From Pseudomonas sp. Irchel 3H7 (GTDB taxonomy: Bacteria; Pseudomonadota; Gammaproteobacteria; Pseudomonadales; Pseudomonadaceae), in NCBI RefSeq assembly GCF_900187605.1, contig NZ_FYEA01000003.1, forward strand, positions 372,001 to 436,000: 64,000 nt of DNA, written 5' to 3'. Positions 1 to 8,893 of the stretch are shown here, piece by piece (position 1 is the first letter of the stretch; every line of letters begins with the position of its first letter). Below the pieces are notes generated by a model. That model was not told where the DNA came from. It did not search any database and worked only from the letters and a program-made list of their open reading frames with translations. A program made the translations under genes and the position numbers.

Positions 1-1925
1 ATAACCCCGAAAACGCGATCAAACAGCTGGAAAACGAACGCGAGGATCTGCACCAGGCACTGCAGAAATGGCGTGACAATTACCCCGCCGGCATGGACGA
101 CTCGGGAGATCCGGCCTACGGAGCATCCCTGGATTACATGCACAACGGCGGCAGGCACATCGAAGACAAGTTGATTGAATGTTTCGAGCGTAAAAGCGAT
201 CTGTTCGAAGGTGGCAGCAATCATCCCGAACAAGGCTATACGCTGGACCTGACGTCCGATTTCCTGAGCTTTGAGCTCGAAAGGTGGTGGAAAGATTTAC
301 GCGAACAACCTGACCTGCAGAAACACCTTGAGCAGATCACCTCGCTGAGAGTCAACAAAATGCCCCTCTCGCCTACCGCCGAAGGACTACTCGGCAGCCT
401 GCCGCGGCTGCGGCAATTGAGCGCCCGCCAGTGCGGTCTGAAAGAGATACCTTCCACCCTCGGCCAAATGCGCCGGCTCGAGTATCTGGATCTGAGCGAC
501 AACCGGATTCACTTGACGCCACAGTCCGGCGAACACCTCAACGCACTGGTGCGTCTGCGCACGCTGAACCTGAACGGTAATCCATTGGGCGTGCCACCCG
601 ATGTCGGGCGGATGTCCCAGTTGTATGAACTGGGCCTGGCCAATACCGACATTAAAACCTGGCCCGAGGGGTTGTTCGAACCCGGCAGCGGCGACTGGCC
701 GCGACGGCGCGGTTTCATGCTCGACATGCGGCGGGCGCCGATCAATACCCTGCCCCAGGTCACGCCCGGCTCCGATCAGGCGTTTGTCCTCAGCCGCGCG
801 CGCTTTGACCTGGCAAAACTGACCAATGAGGACAGGGTGCGTTATGGCCTGTATCGGCAATCTTCAGGCCTGGGTCTGGTGCAAAGCTATTTGCCGGCAG
901 CCAGCAACGAGCTCAGCCATTGGCAAATGTTTCCCGTTGAGCCTGGCGGGTTCGGACCGTCCGCAGCGTTGCAAAAATATCGCGAAGAATCCTGGCATGA
1001 CCTGATGGCCGAACCAGACTCCGCCGGTTTTTTCAGCGTTATCCGCAAGCAAAGGGAAAGCGCGGATTACCGGACGAGTCGCGGTCGACAGAATTTGACC
1101 CGGCGCGTATGGGAAATGGTCGAAGCGGCGGCAATCGATTCACAACTGCGCGCAGAACTGTTCAAACAGATTGTGTCCCCCGACGATTGCGGCGATCTGG
1201 GTACTCAGTTGTTCAATTCACTGGGGATGAAAGTACTGGTATCCAAAGCCTACGAGGAGTCGACATCAGCCAGCGCTCTGGATGACAGACTCGTACGCCT
1301 CGCCCGCAGTGCCGCCCGACTGAACCGAGTGACCGATGAGGCAGATTTTGAATACCAGCGTCAGAAACAGCAAAACAAGATCGATAACAGCATCCCCGCT
1401 CCCGATGAGGTAGAAATCCATCTGGCCTATGAGACCGGGCTGGCCGAAAGACTGGGGCTGCCCTGGCAGGCCGAGGGTATGCTCTACCGACCTCGCTCCG
1501 GCGTCAGTACCGAACAACTCGACGCGGCCTATAACACGATCATCAAACGCGAACAGGGCGATGGTCTGGTCAACGGAATGATCCACCTCTATTCGAAGAA
1601 GTTCTGGGAGACTCATTTGCGCAAGAACCACCCGGACCGCTATGAAACCAATGATGATTTTTACGCGGAAAAACTGGGACGGCTCGATGAGCTGCGTGAT
1701 GCGCAGGCTGAATGGGCCAACGCCACGCCACAAACGCCGCTCAATCAACTGGCGCGAAAAATGGAAAGCCTTGCCGATCAACTGGGCATACCGCAGGCAG
1801 AGGTCTTCAGCGGCGAAGCCATGAGCGCCGCACGCCACAGACGGCTGTCGGACAACATTGGCTATGAGCGCGATGAACTGTCCAGGCAGTTGACTCGTGA
1901 AGCATTGGCCAGGGCGGGTTTCTGA
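1..1925 (+). CDS. LRR protein with C-terminal NEL-type E3 ubiquitin ligase domain (5' end outside window)
   Basis: The frame is open from base 3 without a start, so the N-terminus lies upstream. Counting from the Met at 93, leucine-rich repeats occupy about residues 105-200 (LRQLSARQCGLKEIP, LEYLDLSDNRI, LRTLNLNGNPL). The region from about 280 to the end resembles the NEL domain of IpaH/SspH effectors and of many large Pseudomonas proteins. Cys366 in DDCGDLG sits in the C-x-D context of the NEL catalytic cysteine, which carries ubiquitin as a thioester. Pseudomonas members often carry a dermonecrotic-toxin-like N-terminus, which cannot be seen here. A perfect hairpin follows the stop. Ligase activity and delivery route are inferred from family. 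Confidence 0.8.
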   Translation, partial: NPENAIKQLENEREDLHQALQKWRDNYPAGMDDSGDPAYGASLDYMHNGGRHIEDKLIECFERKSDLFEGGSNHPEQGYTLDLTSDFLSFELERWWKDLREQPDLQKHLEQITSLRVNKMPLSPTAEGLLGSLPRLRQLSARQCGLKEIPSTLGQMRRLEYLDLSDNRIHLTPQSGEHLNALVRLRTLNLNGNPLGVPPDVGRMSQLYELGLANTDIKTWPEGLFEPGSGDWPRRRGFMLDMRRAPINTLPQVTPGSDQAFVLSRARFDLAKLTNEDRVRYGLYRQSSGLGLVQSYLPAASNELSHWQMFPVEPGGFGPSAALQKYREESWHDLMAEPDSAGFFSVIRKQRESADYRTSRGRQNLTRRVWEMVEAAAIDSQLRAELFKQIVSPDDCGDLGTQLFNSLGMKVLVSKAYEESTSASALDDRLVRLARSAARLNRVTDEADFEYQRQKQQNKIDNSIPAPDEVEIHLAYETGLAERLGLPWQAEGMLYRPRSGVSTEQLDAAYNTIIKREQGDGLVNGMIHLYSKKFWETHLRKNHPDRYETNDDFYAEKLGRLDELRDAQAEWANATPQTPLNQLARKMESLADQLGIPQAEVFSGEAMSAARHRRLSDNIGYERDELSRQLTREALARAGF

Positions 1926-1939
1926 CGACAACGCTGTTG

Positions 1940-1968
1940 CTCTGCCAGCCCGGTCAAAGCTGGCAGAG
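1940..1968 (+). terminator. Hairpin after the LRR/NEL gene
   Basis: CTCTGCCAGC (1940-1949) and GCTGGCAGAG (1959-1968) form a perfect 10-bp stem with a 9-base loop, 15 bases after the stop. No long T run follows, so termination may be weak or Rho-assisted. Confidence 0.55.
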
Positions 1969-2143
1969 CTTCATCGCGCCTGCGCCACTTCCGAATCCCG
2001 AATCACGGTGACGTGGCCTGAGTAACTTCACGCCACGCCGGGCTTCGATGTGATGCACTTCGGCCGCTGCGGCGCTGACGTTGAGCGCCAGCAACAGACC
2101 GCCACAGGATCGGGCCAGGCGCGAAGATGACTACGCAACAGCC

Positions 2144-2647
2144 TCATTCGACACCCGGCGCCCTGGCGTTGAACAACAACACGACGTTGCCGCTGTAATC
2201 GCCGGAGCGATACCCGCCCGCCGGTTCGACAGGGCTGATCTTCAGGGCCACGCGTTTGCCGGCCGCCGCCTCTTCCTGAGACAGCACCTGGCGCGGCGTG
2301 ATGTGTGAACTCAACTCCACGGCATTGAACGTGACCTGTAACTCGATCACCTCGCCGGGGCGGCCGTTTTCCAGATAAGGGTCGGAGCCAAGGCGCGCCT
2401 CGATCGCGCCGCTGTCGTGGCGCAGGTCGAAATTTTTCTCCAGGCCACCAAGCGTCGCACGCGGGTAATCCCAGGCAAGCCGCTGGGTCCGGTGAATCCA
2501 GTCCGGCTCTGCGGGAATAATGTAGAACGGCCGGCTGGGAATGGTCAGGGACACTTCAAAGGTGTGTTCTTCGCGAGCGGCCCAGGCCCCAACGCTGGCC
2601 AACACGGCAGTGGCCATCAGCGTGCCGAGGATGCATTGCTTGATCAT
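2144..2647 (-). CDS. CS1-type fimbrial subunit (second pilin of the cluster)
   Basis: A 167-aa secreted protein with a signal peptide ending near SVGAWA, followed by a beta-rich body like the CS1/CFA-I major subunit family: it begins HTFEVSLTIPSRPFYIIPAEP, has ARLGSDPYL in the middle and ends YSGNVVLLFNARAPG. The shape matches the pilin at 7317-7808 (NGFYVVPTDP, DYTGSVAMIFDA). It is the last gene of the operon, 13 bases after the chaperone if the upstream ATG at 2668 is used; the ATG at 2647 is preferred because the signal peptide starts cleanly there. It is probably a minor or alternative shaft subunit. Confidence 0.75.
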   Translation of the reverse strand: MIKQCILGTLMATAVLASVGAWAAREEHTFEVSLTIPSRPFYIIPAEPDWIHRTQRLAWDYPRATLGGLEKNFDLRHDSGAIEARLGSDPYLENGRPGEVIELQVTFNAVELSSHITPRQVLSQEEAAAGKRVALKISPVEPAGGYRSGDYSGNVVLLFNARAPGVE

Positions 2648-2680
2648 GTGGTTTACCCGATGCGTCATTGGAAAACAGAC

Positions 2681-3424
2681 CTAGCGACTGGCGGTCTTTA
2701 TGGTTTTTCTGGCGCTGCCCTCGATCAGGAAGAAGCGGTACTCGCGCCCCTTGTCCTTGTCGAACGCGAAAGTCTTGCCCGCCAGCACATGGTGCTTGGT
2801 GGTCGCACCACAGTCGGTTTCCTTGCTCAGCGAACAGCTCTTGAACTCATCGACAATCACTACGGTGTTACCGTCATTGCGCAGCTCATAGCGGCTCTCG
2901 GTTTCATTGACCACGGTGGCGAAACGAACGTCCTTGGGCCGCACGAAAAAGATCGTGCCGAATCCGGTCATGACATTGACCCCGGCCGAAAGCGATTTTT
3001 TGTACTCATCCCGCTCTTCGCCACTGACCACAAAGTCGTCTTCCTTTTCCGGGACTACCGGGACAAAACGCACGCGAAAATAACGCTCACGATCACGCTC
3101 GCCCATGTACAGCAAACGCGTGCCTTGCATGCCCTGAGCCGGGACGATCAGCCGCGCCGGACTGGCCATCAAACCATTGCGTGAGGCGCCGTCGGCAGCG
3201 TTCTCGACTGCAATTTCCTGCGGCTTGCCATCGCTGTCGTAGATGATTTCCAGCACATTGATCTTGACGAATGCCGTCGCGTCGCCGCTATTGAACACGC
3301 GTTTCAGATAGGTACTTTTATCGGCGTCGAGATAGTCGTAAACGGTGCCGACATTGATCTGCGGACCGGCCTGCGCCGTCAGGCAAAACACGCTGAGCAG
3401 GCCCAGCAGAAAACCACGGTTCAT
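2681..3424 (-). CDS. Periplasmic fimbrial chaperone, alpha (CS1/CFA-I) type
   Basis: A 247-aa protein starting at MNRGFLLGLLSVFC with a signal peptide ending at TAQAG. The N-terminal half looks like the immunoglobulin-like first domain of pilus chaperones (FNSGDATAFVKINVLEI; SPARLIVPAQGMQGTRLLY; YFRVRFVPVVP). The second half carries RYELRNDGNTVVIVDEF, typical of chaperone domain 2. It would cap pilin subunits in the periplasm and deliver them to the usher. The longer open frame adds 16 residues that lack signal character, so the internal ATG was chosen. It lies between the tip gene and the second pilin in one operon. Confidence 0.75.
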   Translation of the reverse strand: MNRGFLLGLLSVFCLTAQAGPQINVGTVYDYLDADKSTYLKRVFNSGDATAFVKINVLEIIYDSDGKPQEIAVENAADGASRNGLMASPARLIVPAQGMQGTRLLYMGERDRERYFRVRFVPVVPEKEDDFVVSGEERDEYKKSLSAGVNVMTGFGTIFFVRPKDVRFATVVNETESRYELRNDGNTVVIVDEFKSCSLSKETDCGATTKHHVLAGKTFAFDKDKGREYRFFLIEGSARKTIKTASR

Positions 3425-3468
3425 CGTTTTCAACTCCATGAATGTCGAGAATGGCCAGGCGGGACCGC

Positions 3469-4677
3469 TCATGCTTCCGAGTCCCAGATAATGGTGATGT
3501 TGCCGCGCAGCCGGTCACTCAGGCCGGGGCGCAACAGGAATTCGATGGCAAACGGGGTCATGTCGAAATGCAGCGTGCCGGGCTTGCGATCCACGTACAG
3601 GCTTGGCAGGAACGGCCCCGCCCACTCGTCGTGTTTTAACGGATGCCGGGTGACATTGCCGCTGGGACCGGTAATCCCCGTCGGCAAGCTGAGGGATACT
3701 TCGACCTCGGTGGTATTGCCCTTGGGGCTGCCGAGCTTGCACGCCGGGCCGCCAGTGGAATTGCACACCATCTTGACTTTGAAGCGCGACGAGGCGGACA
3801 GGTAAAACAGCTGATCGCGAAAAATCCGTGTCGGCTTGCGCCCGCTGTCGATCCAGCGCGCCCAGCCACCTTGGGGTTCCAGCGACACCTGGTTGCCACC
3901 CGGCGGCAGATCGACCTTGAGGGTGTGCTGTACGTCCAGCACGAAGTCCAGGGTGAGGTTGCCGTCATCCGGTTGAAATGTCGCGCCCATATCGAAATCA
4001 CCGTTGGGACCCATGCTGTAGGAGATGGATCCGGTGTACAGACCGCTCGACATGTTCAACGGGTTTGGGGTTTTCAGCTCATACGCAAAATCAATCCTCT
4101 CGAAGTACATAGAGGGGATGCGAAAAGCGGCGGTTTTGGTACAGGGCGCTTGCACAGGCGTCTGCCAGAAAAAGCGATAGGTGCGATCGCTGTACCCGGC
4201 CACGCTAGTGCCTTGGCAAGGCGCCGGGGCATAAAGCCAACCGCTAAGGGACGTCCAGAGGATGTCATGGCCTGTGGGGGCTGCCACTCCGGTCAGGTTA
4301 TCCACGCTATCGCTGAGGACAAATCGGGAGCCGATACCAGTAATACGCACCTCTACGGTTTCCGTTTCCTGAGTATCCTGATTGGTGACCGTCAACCGTC
4401 TCCAGCCAGCCGGAACCTGCACTGAGACATCGTCACCCGGCCTAAGCTCGCCTGAGCTGTAGCGGACGGGCAACTCAATGCTGAACATGTTGTTGCTGGC
4501 GCATTGCGCGGGGAAGTTCACGCAATAGCCACTATTGGGTGTCTGGTTGACGAACAGGTTCTTGCCCGGCTGAGAAGCATCCGGTTGAAACAGCGCGCGG
4601 ATCTCCTGATTGATGGCCTGTGCCGGCGACATGCTCAGCGCCAGCGCCAATACACATCCACTTGTGATTATCTTCAT
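3469..4677 (-). CDS. CS1/CFA-I-type tip subunit (putative adhesin)
   Basis: A 402-aa secreted protein with a signal peptide (MKIITSGCVLALALSMSPAQA). Its position directly after the usher, its size near that of CfaE/CooD minor tip adhesins (about 360 aa) and its C-terminus (LHFDMTPFAIEFLLRPGLSDRL) support a tip role. Several Cys residues (YCVNFPAQC; CNSTGGPACKLG) suggest disulfides in the exposed half. In this fimbrial class the tip subunit starts pilus polymerisation at the usher and binds the host surface. The receptor cannot be read from sequence. It begins 4 bases after the usher stop, indicating co-transcription. Confidence 0.7.
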   Translation of the reverse strand: MKIITSGCVLALALSMSPAQAINQEIRALFQPDASQPGKNLFVNQTPNSGYCVNFPAQCASNNMFSIELPVRYSSGELRPGDDVSVQVPAGWRRLTVTNQDTQETETVEVRITGIGSRFVLSDSVDNLTGVAAPTGHDILWTSLSGWLYAPAPCQGTSVAGYSDRTYRFFWQTPVQAPCTKTAAFRIPSMYFERIDFAYELKTPNPLNMSSGLYTGSISYSMGPNGDFDMGATFQPDDGNLTLDFVLDVQHTLKVDLPPGGNQVSLEPQGGWARWIDSGRKPTRIFRDQLFYLSASSRFKVKMVCNSTGGPACKLGSPKGNTTEVEVSLSLPTGITGPSGNVTRHPLKHDEWAGPFLPSLYVDRKPGTLHFDMTPFAIEFLLRPGLSDRLRGNITIIWDSEA

Positions 4678-4681
4678 CGGA

Positions 4682-7204
4682 TCAACCTGCCTTCTGTTCG
4701 GTGAACGTAACGTCGGCCAGCGTGTCCGGCGTGCAACGCAGGTCGCCGATCATCAACACATCGTTTTCGCTGCGATGGCTGCCGGCATCGAGGCGGAACT
4801 GGCACAGCAACTGGTTGCCCTGACGCACTTCGAGGGTCGGTGAGCCGGCGTTCATTTCCATCGAGAAGAAGCCGTCGACTTCCGTTACACCGCGGCTGGC
4901 GTGGTTGATCACGTGATGGCCCTTGAGCGGCCGTCCTTGTGCGTCCACCAGTCGACCGAGCACGGTCAGGGTTTTCATCACGCGGACTTTGCGGTACTCG
5001 ACCCCGCCCTTGTTCAGGTGATAACGGGTGCGTGCCGGTTCAATGCTCGCCGCCGGCACGTGGGTACCCTCGAAATCAAAACTCACCGAGCTGTTCCGGT
5101 ACGCGGTGATCGGGATGAAATTGCGCCCCGGCTTCAACGCCGCCCCGCCACCGCTGTAATCGTCAGCCCGCAGGACGATGTCCTCGATATCCGACTCGAC
5201 ATCGACGATCATCCCGGCGCCGCGCACATCGCTCTGGCTGGTCATGAGCATCTGTTGCCCGCCGACCACCAAGGTGCTGTCAACGTTGAGGCCGCCGGTG
5301 AAGTTGCCGTTGTAGGAGGAGCGCTGAATGAAGCCATCACCATTGACCGCGTCGGTGCGGAAGTTGGCGAGGCTGGCGACGCCCACCCCGTAAGTATCGG
5401 TGAGTGCCGTGAGCGACACGTTTTGCAGGACGTGATCCTGAAAATCCTTGCGCCAGCCGAGCGAGGCGTTGTTGTCACGCGTGCCGTCGCGGGCCGTGCG
5501 TGAGCCGATGCTGCCGGTGATCTGCTGGCCGGGTGCGCCAAGCGCCATGTTGATGCTCAGGTCGACCCCGCGATTGCGCGCATCACCACTGCTGTAACTG
5601 CCGGGCCGATCAAACAACGAAAGCCGCCAACTGGCGTCACTGCCCAGCAGGGTGGTGCGCTGCGTCCAGCCCAGATCCATACCCATGCCTTCGACATTGC
5701 CTTCGCTGTGCGACACCCGCGCATTGACTGAACTCTTGCTGCTGACGCGATGGTTGAGCGCCAGCGAAGAATTGCTGGTCTGGCCGATGAACACGTTGCG
5801 CGGACGAACCCGAGTGCCATCGGGCAGGGTGTCGTAGGTATAGGTGGTGTCGAGCCAACTACGACTGTGACTGACGACGATGCTGCCGGCGCCATAGTTG
5901 TAGAGGCTTTGCAAGTCGAGACCAGTGCCGTAATCCTCGGTCTTGTAGACGTTGGCGTAGAGGCTGAGGTGATTGGCCAGGGTCCAGTCGATGGACGTAC
6001 CGTATTGCAGTTTTTCGCGAATCTGCCGCGCCGACAGCCCGAGGATCACCCGCGGATGCAGCAGGTAATTCACTGACGCGCCCGCCGTCGGATTGCCGCT
6101 GGCCTGGGTGTCCCAGTTGCTCAGCAGTTTCTGTTCTTCGCCGGCAAAGACGTTGTAGCGCCAGCGCTCATCGAGGTTGCGCCAGTTGTTGGGCTTGTAC
6201 ACCAGCTCCTGGGTGGTGGAGGTGATCTGACCGTCTTCGATCAGCCGTACTTCCACTTCATAAATGCCGCCGGGCAGCGGTCGGGTATCGAGGGTCTGCA
6301 AACCGGCCGGCACCGATTGGGTATTGATCAGCAGACCATCGCGCCAAATCTCCACCGAGCCCTGACGGTTGGCGGTGACATAGATCGGATAAACGCTGGG
6401 CATCGCGCTGTTGATGGCCAGGCTGTCGGAGCTGCCGTACATCACACCAACGGCGGTGTCGGGGCTGGTGCCGAACGTGCGCGGCTGGCGCATCAGCCCT
6501 TCGGAATTGGGGGTGAAATAGCCCAGACGGAAAAAACTGCCTTGCAGTTCGCGCTGGGTGTGCAGCTCCTGGATGGCGTGATAAAGCTTGTCGTCCGGGC
6601 CACCAAGACGGGCAACTTGCAGGTTCAGCGTCTGGCTCCAGTTGCCCAGGCTTGAACTGGCTTCGAGGCCGAAGCGTCCGCCCAGATCCTGCTCCTGACC
6701 ACCGTTGAGGTTGAGCTGGTTACGCACCATCAGGCCGTGGCTGCCACTGTCGGGCTGCTCGTAATAGCGCTTGGCCTCAACGTCGCGCTCGGCATTTTCG
6801 GTAAGGATCGAGACCAGGGAGTTTTCCAGGTTGTAATGCACCGCCAGAAACTGGTCCGGACAGGAACCGCTGCACGCGCCCAAGGGCACGCCGGGCTTGA
6901 GATAGCTCGCCCATTTTTCCCGCTCGGCCGGGCCGAGACGGTTATCGCTGGTGTCAGTGAATTCGAGCAGGGTGATGCGATCATCGTGCGACAACACCAC
7001 CATGGCCTCACCCAGCGGTTGCTGATCGACTTCGACCCGTACCGCCAGAGGCACATCAAAGAAATGCTCTTCGAAATCCGCCGGCAAACCCTTGGCCTGC
7101 GCCAGCAGACTGCGGGGCGTGGTACCGGTGGAGTTGGACGCCACGGCTGCGCTGGCACAAAACAACAGCGCAAGCGCAGCCGCGATGGGTGTCATCGGGA
7201 ACAT
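4682..7204 (-). CDS. Outer-membrane usher of the CS1/CFA-I-type pilus
   Basis: An 840-aa protein starting at MFPMTPIAAALALLFC with a signal peptide ending near AVAS. It has an N-terminal chaperone-subunit binding region, a long beta-barrel with repeated aromatic strands (WRYNVFAGEEQKLLSNWDTQ; YANVYKTEDYGTGLDLQSLY), and a C-terminal beta-sandwich region (TLTVLGRLVDAQGRPLKGH). Ushers accept chaperone-bound pilins and thread the fibre through the outer membrane. The length and the gene order pilin-usher-tip-chaperone identify the alpha clade, not the FimD type. The longer open frame (start 7249) adds 15 residues that do not look like a signal peptide. Confidence 0.85.
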   Translation of the reverse strand: MFPMTPIAAALALLFCASAAVASNSTGTTPRSLLAQAKGLPADFEEHFFDVPLAVRVEVDQQPLGEAMVVLSHDDRITLLEFTDTSDNRLGPAEREKWASYLKPGVPLGACSGSCPDQFLAVHYNLENSLVSILTENAERDVEAKRYYEQPDSGSHGLMVRNQLNLNGGQEQDLGGRFGLEASSSLGNWSQTLNLQVARLGGPDDKLYHAIQELHTQRELQGSFFRLGYFTPNSEGLMRQPRTFGTSPDTAVGVMYGSSDSLAINSAMPSVYPIYVTANRQGSVEIWRDGLLINTQSVPAGLQTLDTRPLPGGIYEVEVRLIEDGQITSTTQELVYKPNNWRNLDERWRYNVFAGEEQKLLSNWDTQASGNPTAGASVNYLLHPRVILGLSARQIREKLQYGTSIDWTLANHLSLYANVYKTEDYGTGLDLQSLYNYGAGSIVVSHSRSWLDTTYTYDTLPDGTRVRPRNVFIGQTSNSSLALNHRVSSKSSVNARVSHSEGNVEGMGMDLGWTQRTTLLGSDASWRLSLFDRPGSYSSGDARNRGVDLSINMALGAPGQQITGSIGSRTARDGTRDNNASLGWRKDFQDHVLQNVSLTALTDTYGVGVASLANFRTDAVNGDGFIQRSSYNGNFTGGLNVDSTLVVGGQQMLMTSQSDVRGAGMIVDVESDIEDIVLRADDYSGGGAALKPGRNFIPITAYRNSSVSFDFEGTHVPAASIEPARTRYHLNKGGVEYRKVRVMKTLTVLGRLVDAQGRPLKGHHVINHASRGVTEVDGFFSMEMNAGSPTLEVRQGNQLLCQFRLDAGSHRSENDVLMIGDLRCTPDTLADVTFTEQKAG

Positions 7205-7316
7205 GAACTCGTACTCTGATTTACAAACAAGGAAAGTCCGACGGGACAAACACTGCTATCTACCCCGTCGGTTAGCGCCACTGGTAAAAGCGCGCCTTAG
7301 TGCCTGATCAATGCGA

Positions 7317-7808
7317 TCAGTTGCCAGCAACCGGTGGCACGGCATCAAAGATCATCGCCACGGAGCCGGTGTAATCCCCCGGCACGAAGTTGCTGCCCAC
7401 CGCGCTGATTTTCAGCGGTGCGCGGTAGTTGACGTCCGACTCCGATTCACCCACAACCATTTGCGGGGTGAGGGTCAGTTCCTTGTTGTTAAGCATGACT
7501 TGCAGGTTGATCGAGGTATTGCCAGCGACCAGCTTCGGCTGGCTTTCCAGGCTGGCGTGTACCGAACCGTTGTTGTTGCGCACATCGAAGAACCCATTGA
7601 CGTCGCGCATTTTCCCGGTGCTCGGCTGGTAGCTCATGTCCTGGTCTTTGTTGACCAGGTCCGGATCGGTCGGCACTACATAGAAACCGTTGGTCGGCAC
7701 ATGCGCGACAAGGCTGATCGAGTGCGACGCTTCACCAGCGGCGAATGCGCCAGTCGAACCCAGTGCCAGGAGAGCCAGTGGAGCGGCGATTGCGAGTTTC
7801 TTGAACAT
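7317..7808 (-). CDS. CS1-type major pilin
   Basis: A 163-aa protein with a clear signal peptide (MFKKLAIAAPLALLALG, cleavage near AFAAG) and a mature body starting SHSISLVAHVPTNGFYVVP. It has the NNNGSV and LVAGNTSINLQV segments and the terminal strand DYTGSVAMIFDAVPP of the CS1 major subunit family. It is first in the operon and has a roughly 110-base gap before the usher, an arrangement often used to make excess pilin. The longer frame up to 7865 lacks signal features. Repeats upstream of its start may regulate expression. Confidence 0.85.
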   Translation of the reverse strand: MFKKLAIAAPLALLALGSTGAFAAGEASHSISLVAHVPTNGFYVVPTDPDLVNKDQDMSYQPSTGKMRDVNGFFDVRNNNGSVHASLESQPKLVAGNTSINLQVMLNNKELTLTPQMVVGESESDVNYRAPLKISAVGSNFVPGDYTGSVAMIFDAVPPVAGN

Positions 7809-7842
7809 CGTTATGTACCTGTTTTCTTGATAGGGGGATGAA

Positions 7843-7914
7843 CATTGAAAGTTCAAGACAATCACTGCCCGAGTCGCTGCCCGAGTTGAGCCAGGTCAAC
7901 TTGGACTTTCAATG
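7843..7914 (-). repeat. Inverted repeat and direct repeat upstream of the major pilin
   Basis: CATTGAAAGTTCAAG (7843-7857) faces CTTGGACTTTCAATG (7900-7914), a 15-base inverted repeat with one mismatch. Between the arms CTGCCCGAGT occurs twice (7865-7874 and 7877-7886). The block is 35-106 bases upstream of the pilin ATG, so it is either in the leader or in the promoter. Confidence 0.55.
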
Positions 7915-8272
7915 CCGAAGCATCATCAACTGTTAACTCTTGGAAGTAAGCAGGCAACTTCCGACAACCGCGTAGTTAAACAACCCCATGACCTGCAAGA
8001 AAAAAGAACATAAAACAGATATTCAAAACATCGACTGTAAGTTTCACCCTACAGACAGTTTCAGTAAAAAAACCATACAGCAACTTCACCCTGACAGCAC
8101 GGCAACTTAGTGCAATTTAGAACATATACTCTACACACAATAGAGCGATGACTTTAACTTTCAAGTTATCGTTTCCGACAACCGGCCGAGATTCGCTGCT
8201 TGCGCCCGAATCGGATCTGCCGCTCGTCAGGCGACGCCCTTTCTCGGGGAAAAACGTCTTGCACACTCTCCA

Positions 8273-8294
8273 AGATATATCTTAAGTTGTATCT
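8273..8294. promoter_or_regulatory. Candidate PadR operator
   Basis: A 22-base near-perfect palindrome centred on CTTAAG, with outer arms AGATATAT and GTTGTATCT. It lies about 24 bases upstream of the PadR gene start, where autorepression would be expected. The ATA/TAT-rich form fits known PadR-family operators. Confidence 0.6.
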
Positions 8295-8317
8295 AAACAC
8301 GACGAGAGAAGACAGAA

Positions 8318-8893
8318 ATGAGAGACCATCATTCCCCCCATCGCGAACACGGCGACGGCCGTGACGGCTTCGAAAAGCGCCCCGGGCGCGAGCGCGGCGG
8401 CCGAGGCCCTCGGGTGTTCGCCCCCGGTGACCTGAAATTGCTGCTGCTGGCGCTGGTCGCCGAACAGCCGTGCCACGGCTACGACCTGATCCGCCAGATC
8501 GAAGGCATGTTCGACGGCGCCTACAGCCCCAGTCCCGGCGTGATCTACCCGACCCTGACCTTTCTCGAAGAAAGCGAGTTGATCACCGGCGACGCCGAGG
8601 GCGGCAAAAAACGCTACAGCGCCACCGACGCCGGTCGTTTGTCTTTAAGCGAGCAAGCCGTGGCGCTGGACGGTGTGCGTATGCGCATCGATGTGAGCAA
8701 ACGCTCGCTGCGCGGCCATGATCGGCCGCCGGAAATCCATGAAGCCGTGCACAACCTGCGCCATGCCCTGCAGATGCACCACGGCCGCTGGAGCGCCGAA
8801 GAAATCCTGCGCGTGCGTGACCTGCTCAACGACACCGCCAAAGCCATCGTCGACGGCCCTGCCGTTCAACCTGCCCCGGAGAAAGCCGAATGA
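8318..8893 (+). CDS. PadR-family regulator, YqjI-like
   Basis: A 191-aa protein with a His/Asp/Arg-rich N-terminal tail (MRDHHSPHREHGDGRD), then the PadR winged helix: LLLLALVAEQPCHGYDLI, SPGVIYPTLTFLEE and GGKKRYSATDAG. E. coli YqjI has the same layout, a metal-binding N-terminal extension and a neighbouring yqjH ferric-reductase gene it represses in response to nickel/iron. Here too the next gene is a siderophore-interacting protein with a 4-base overlap. The histidine tail suggests metal sensing; which metal is not shown. A 22-base palindrome precedes the gene. Confidence 0.85.
   Translation: MRDHHSPHREHGDGRDGFEKRPGRERGGRGPRVFAPGDLKLLLLALVAEQPCHGYDLIRQIEGMFDGAYSPSPGVIYPTLTFLEESELITGDAEGGKKRYSATDAGRLSLSEQAVALDGVRMRIDVSKRSLRGHDRPPEIHEAVHNLRHALQMHHGRWSAEEILRVRDLLNDTAKAIVDGPAVQPAPEKAE

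Larger units (their letters stand above)
7809..8317. other. Divergent intergenic region, pilus operon / PadR gene
   Basis: About 500 bases, clearly AT-rich from about 7920 to 8170. It holds the pilin-side inverted repeat, further TTGAAAG/CTTTCAA motifs (ACTTTCAAGT near 8157-8166) and the PadR-side palindrome. No gene is evident. The base composition contrasts with the flanking genes and suits a tightly controlled promoter. Confidence 0.6.
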
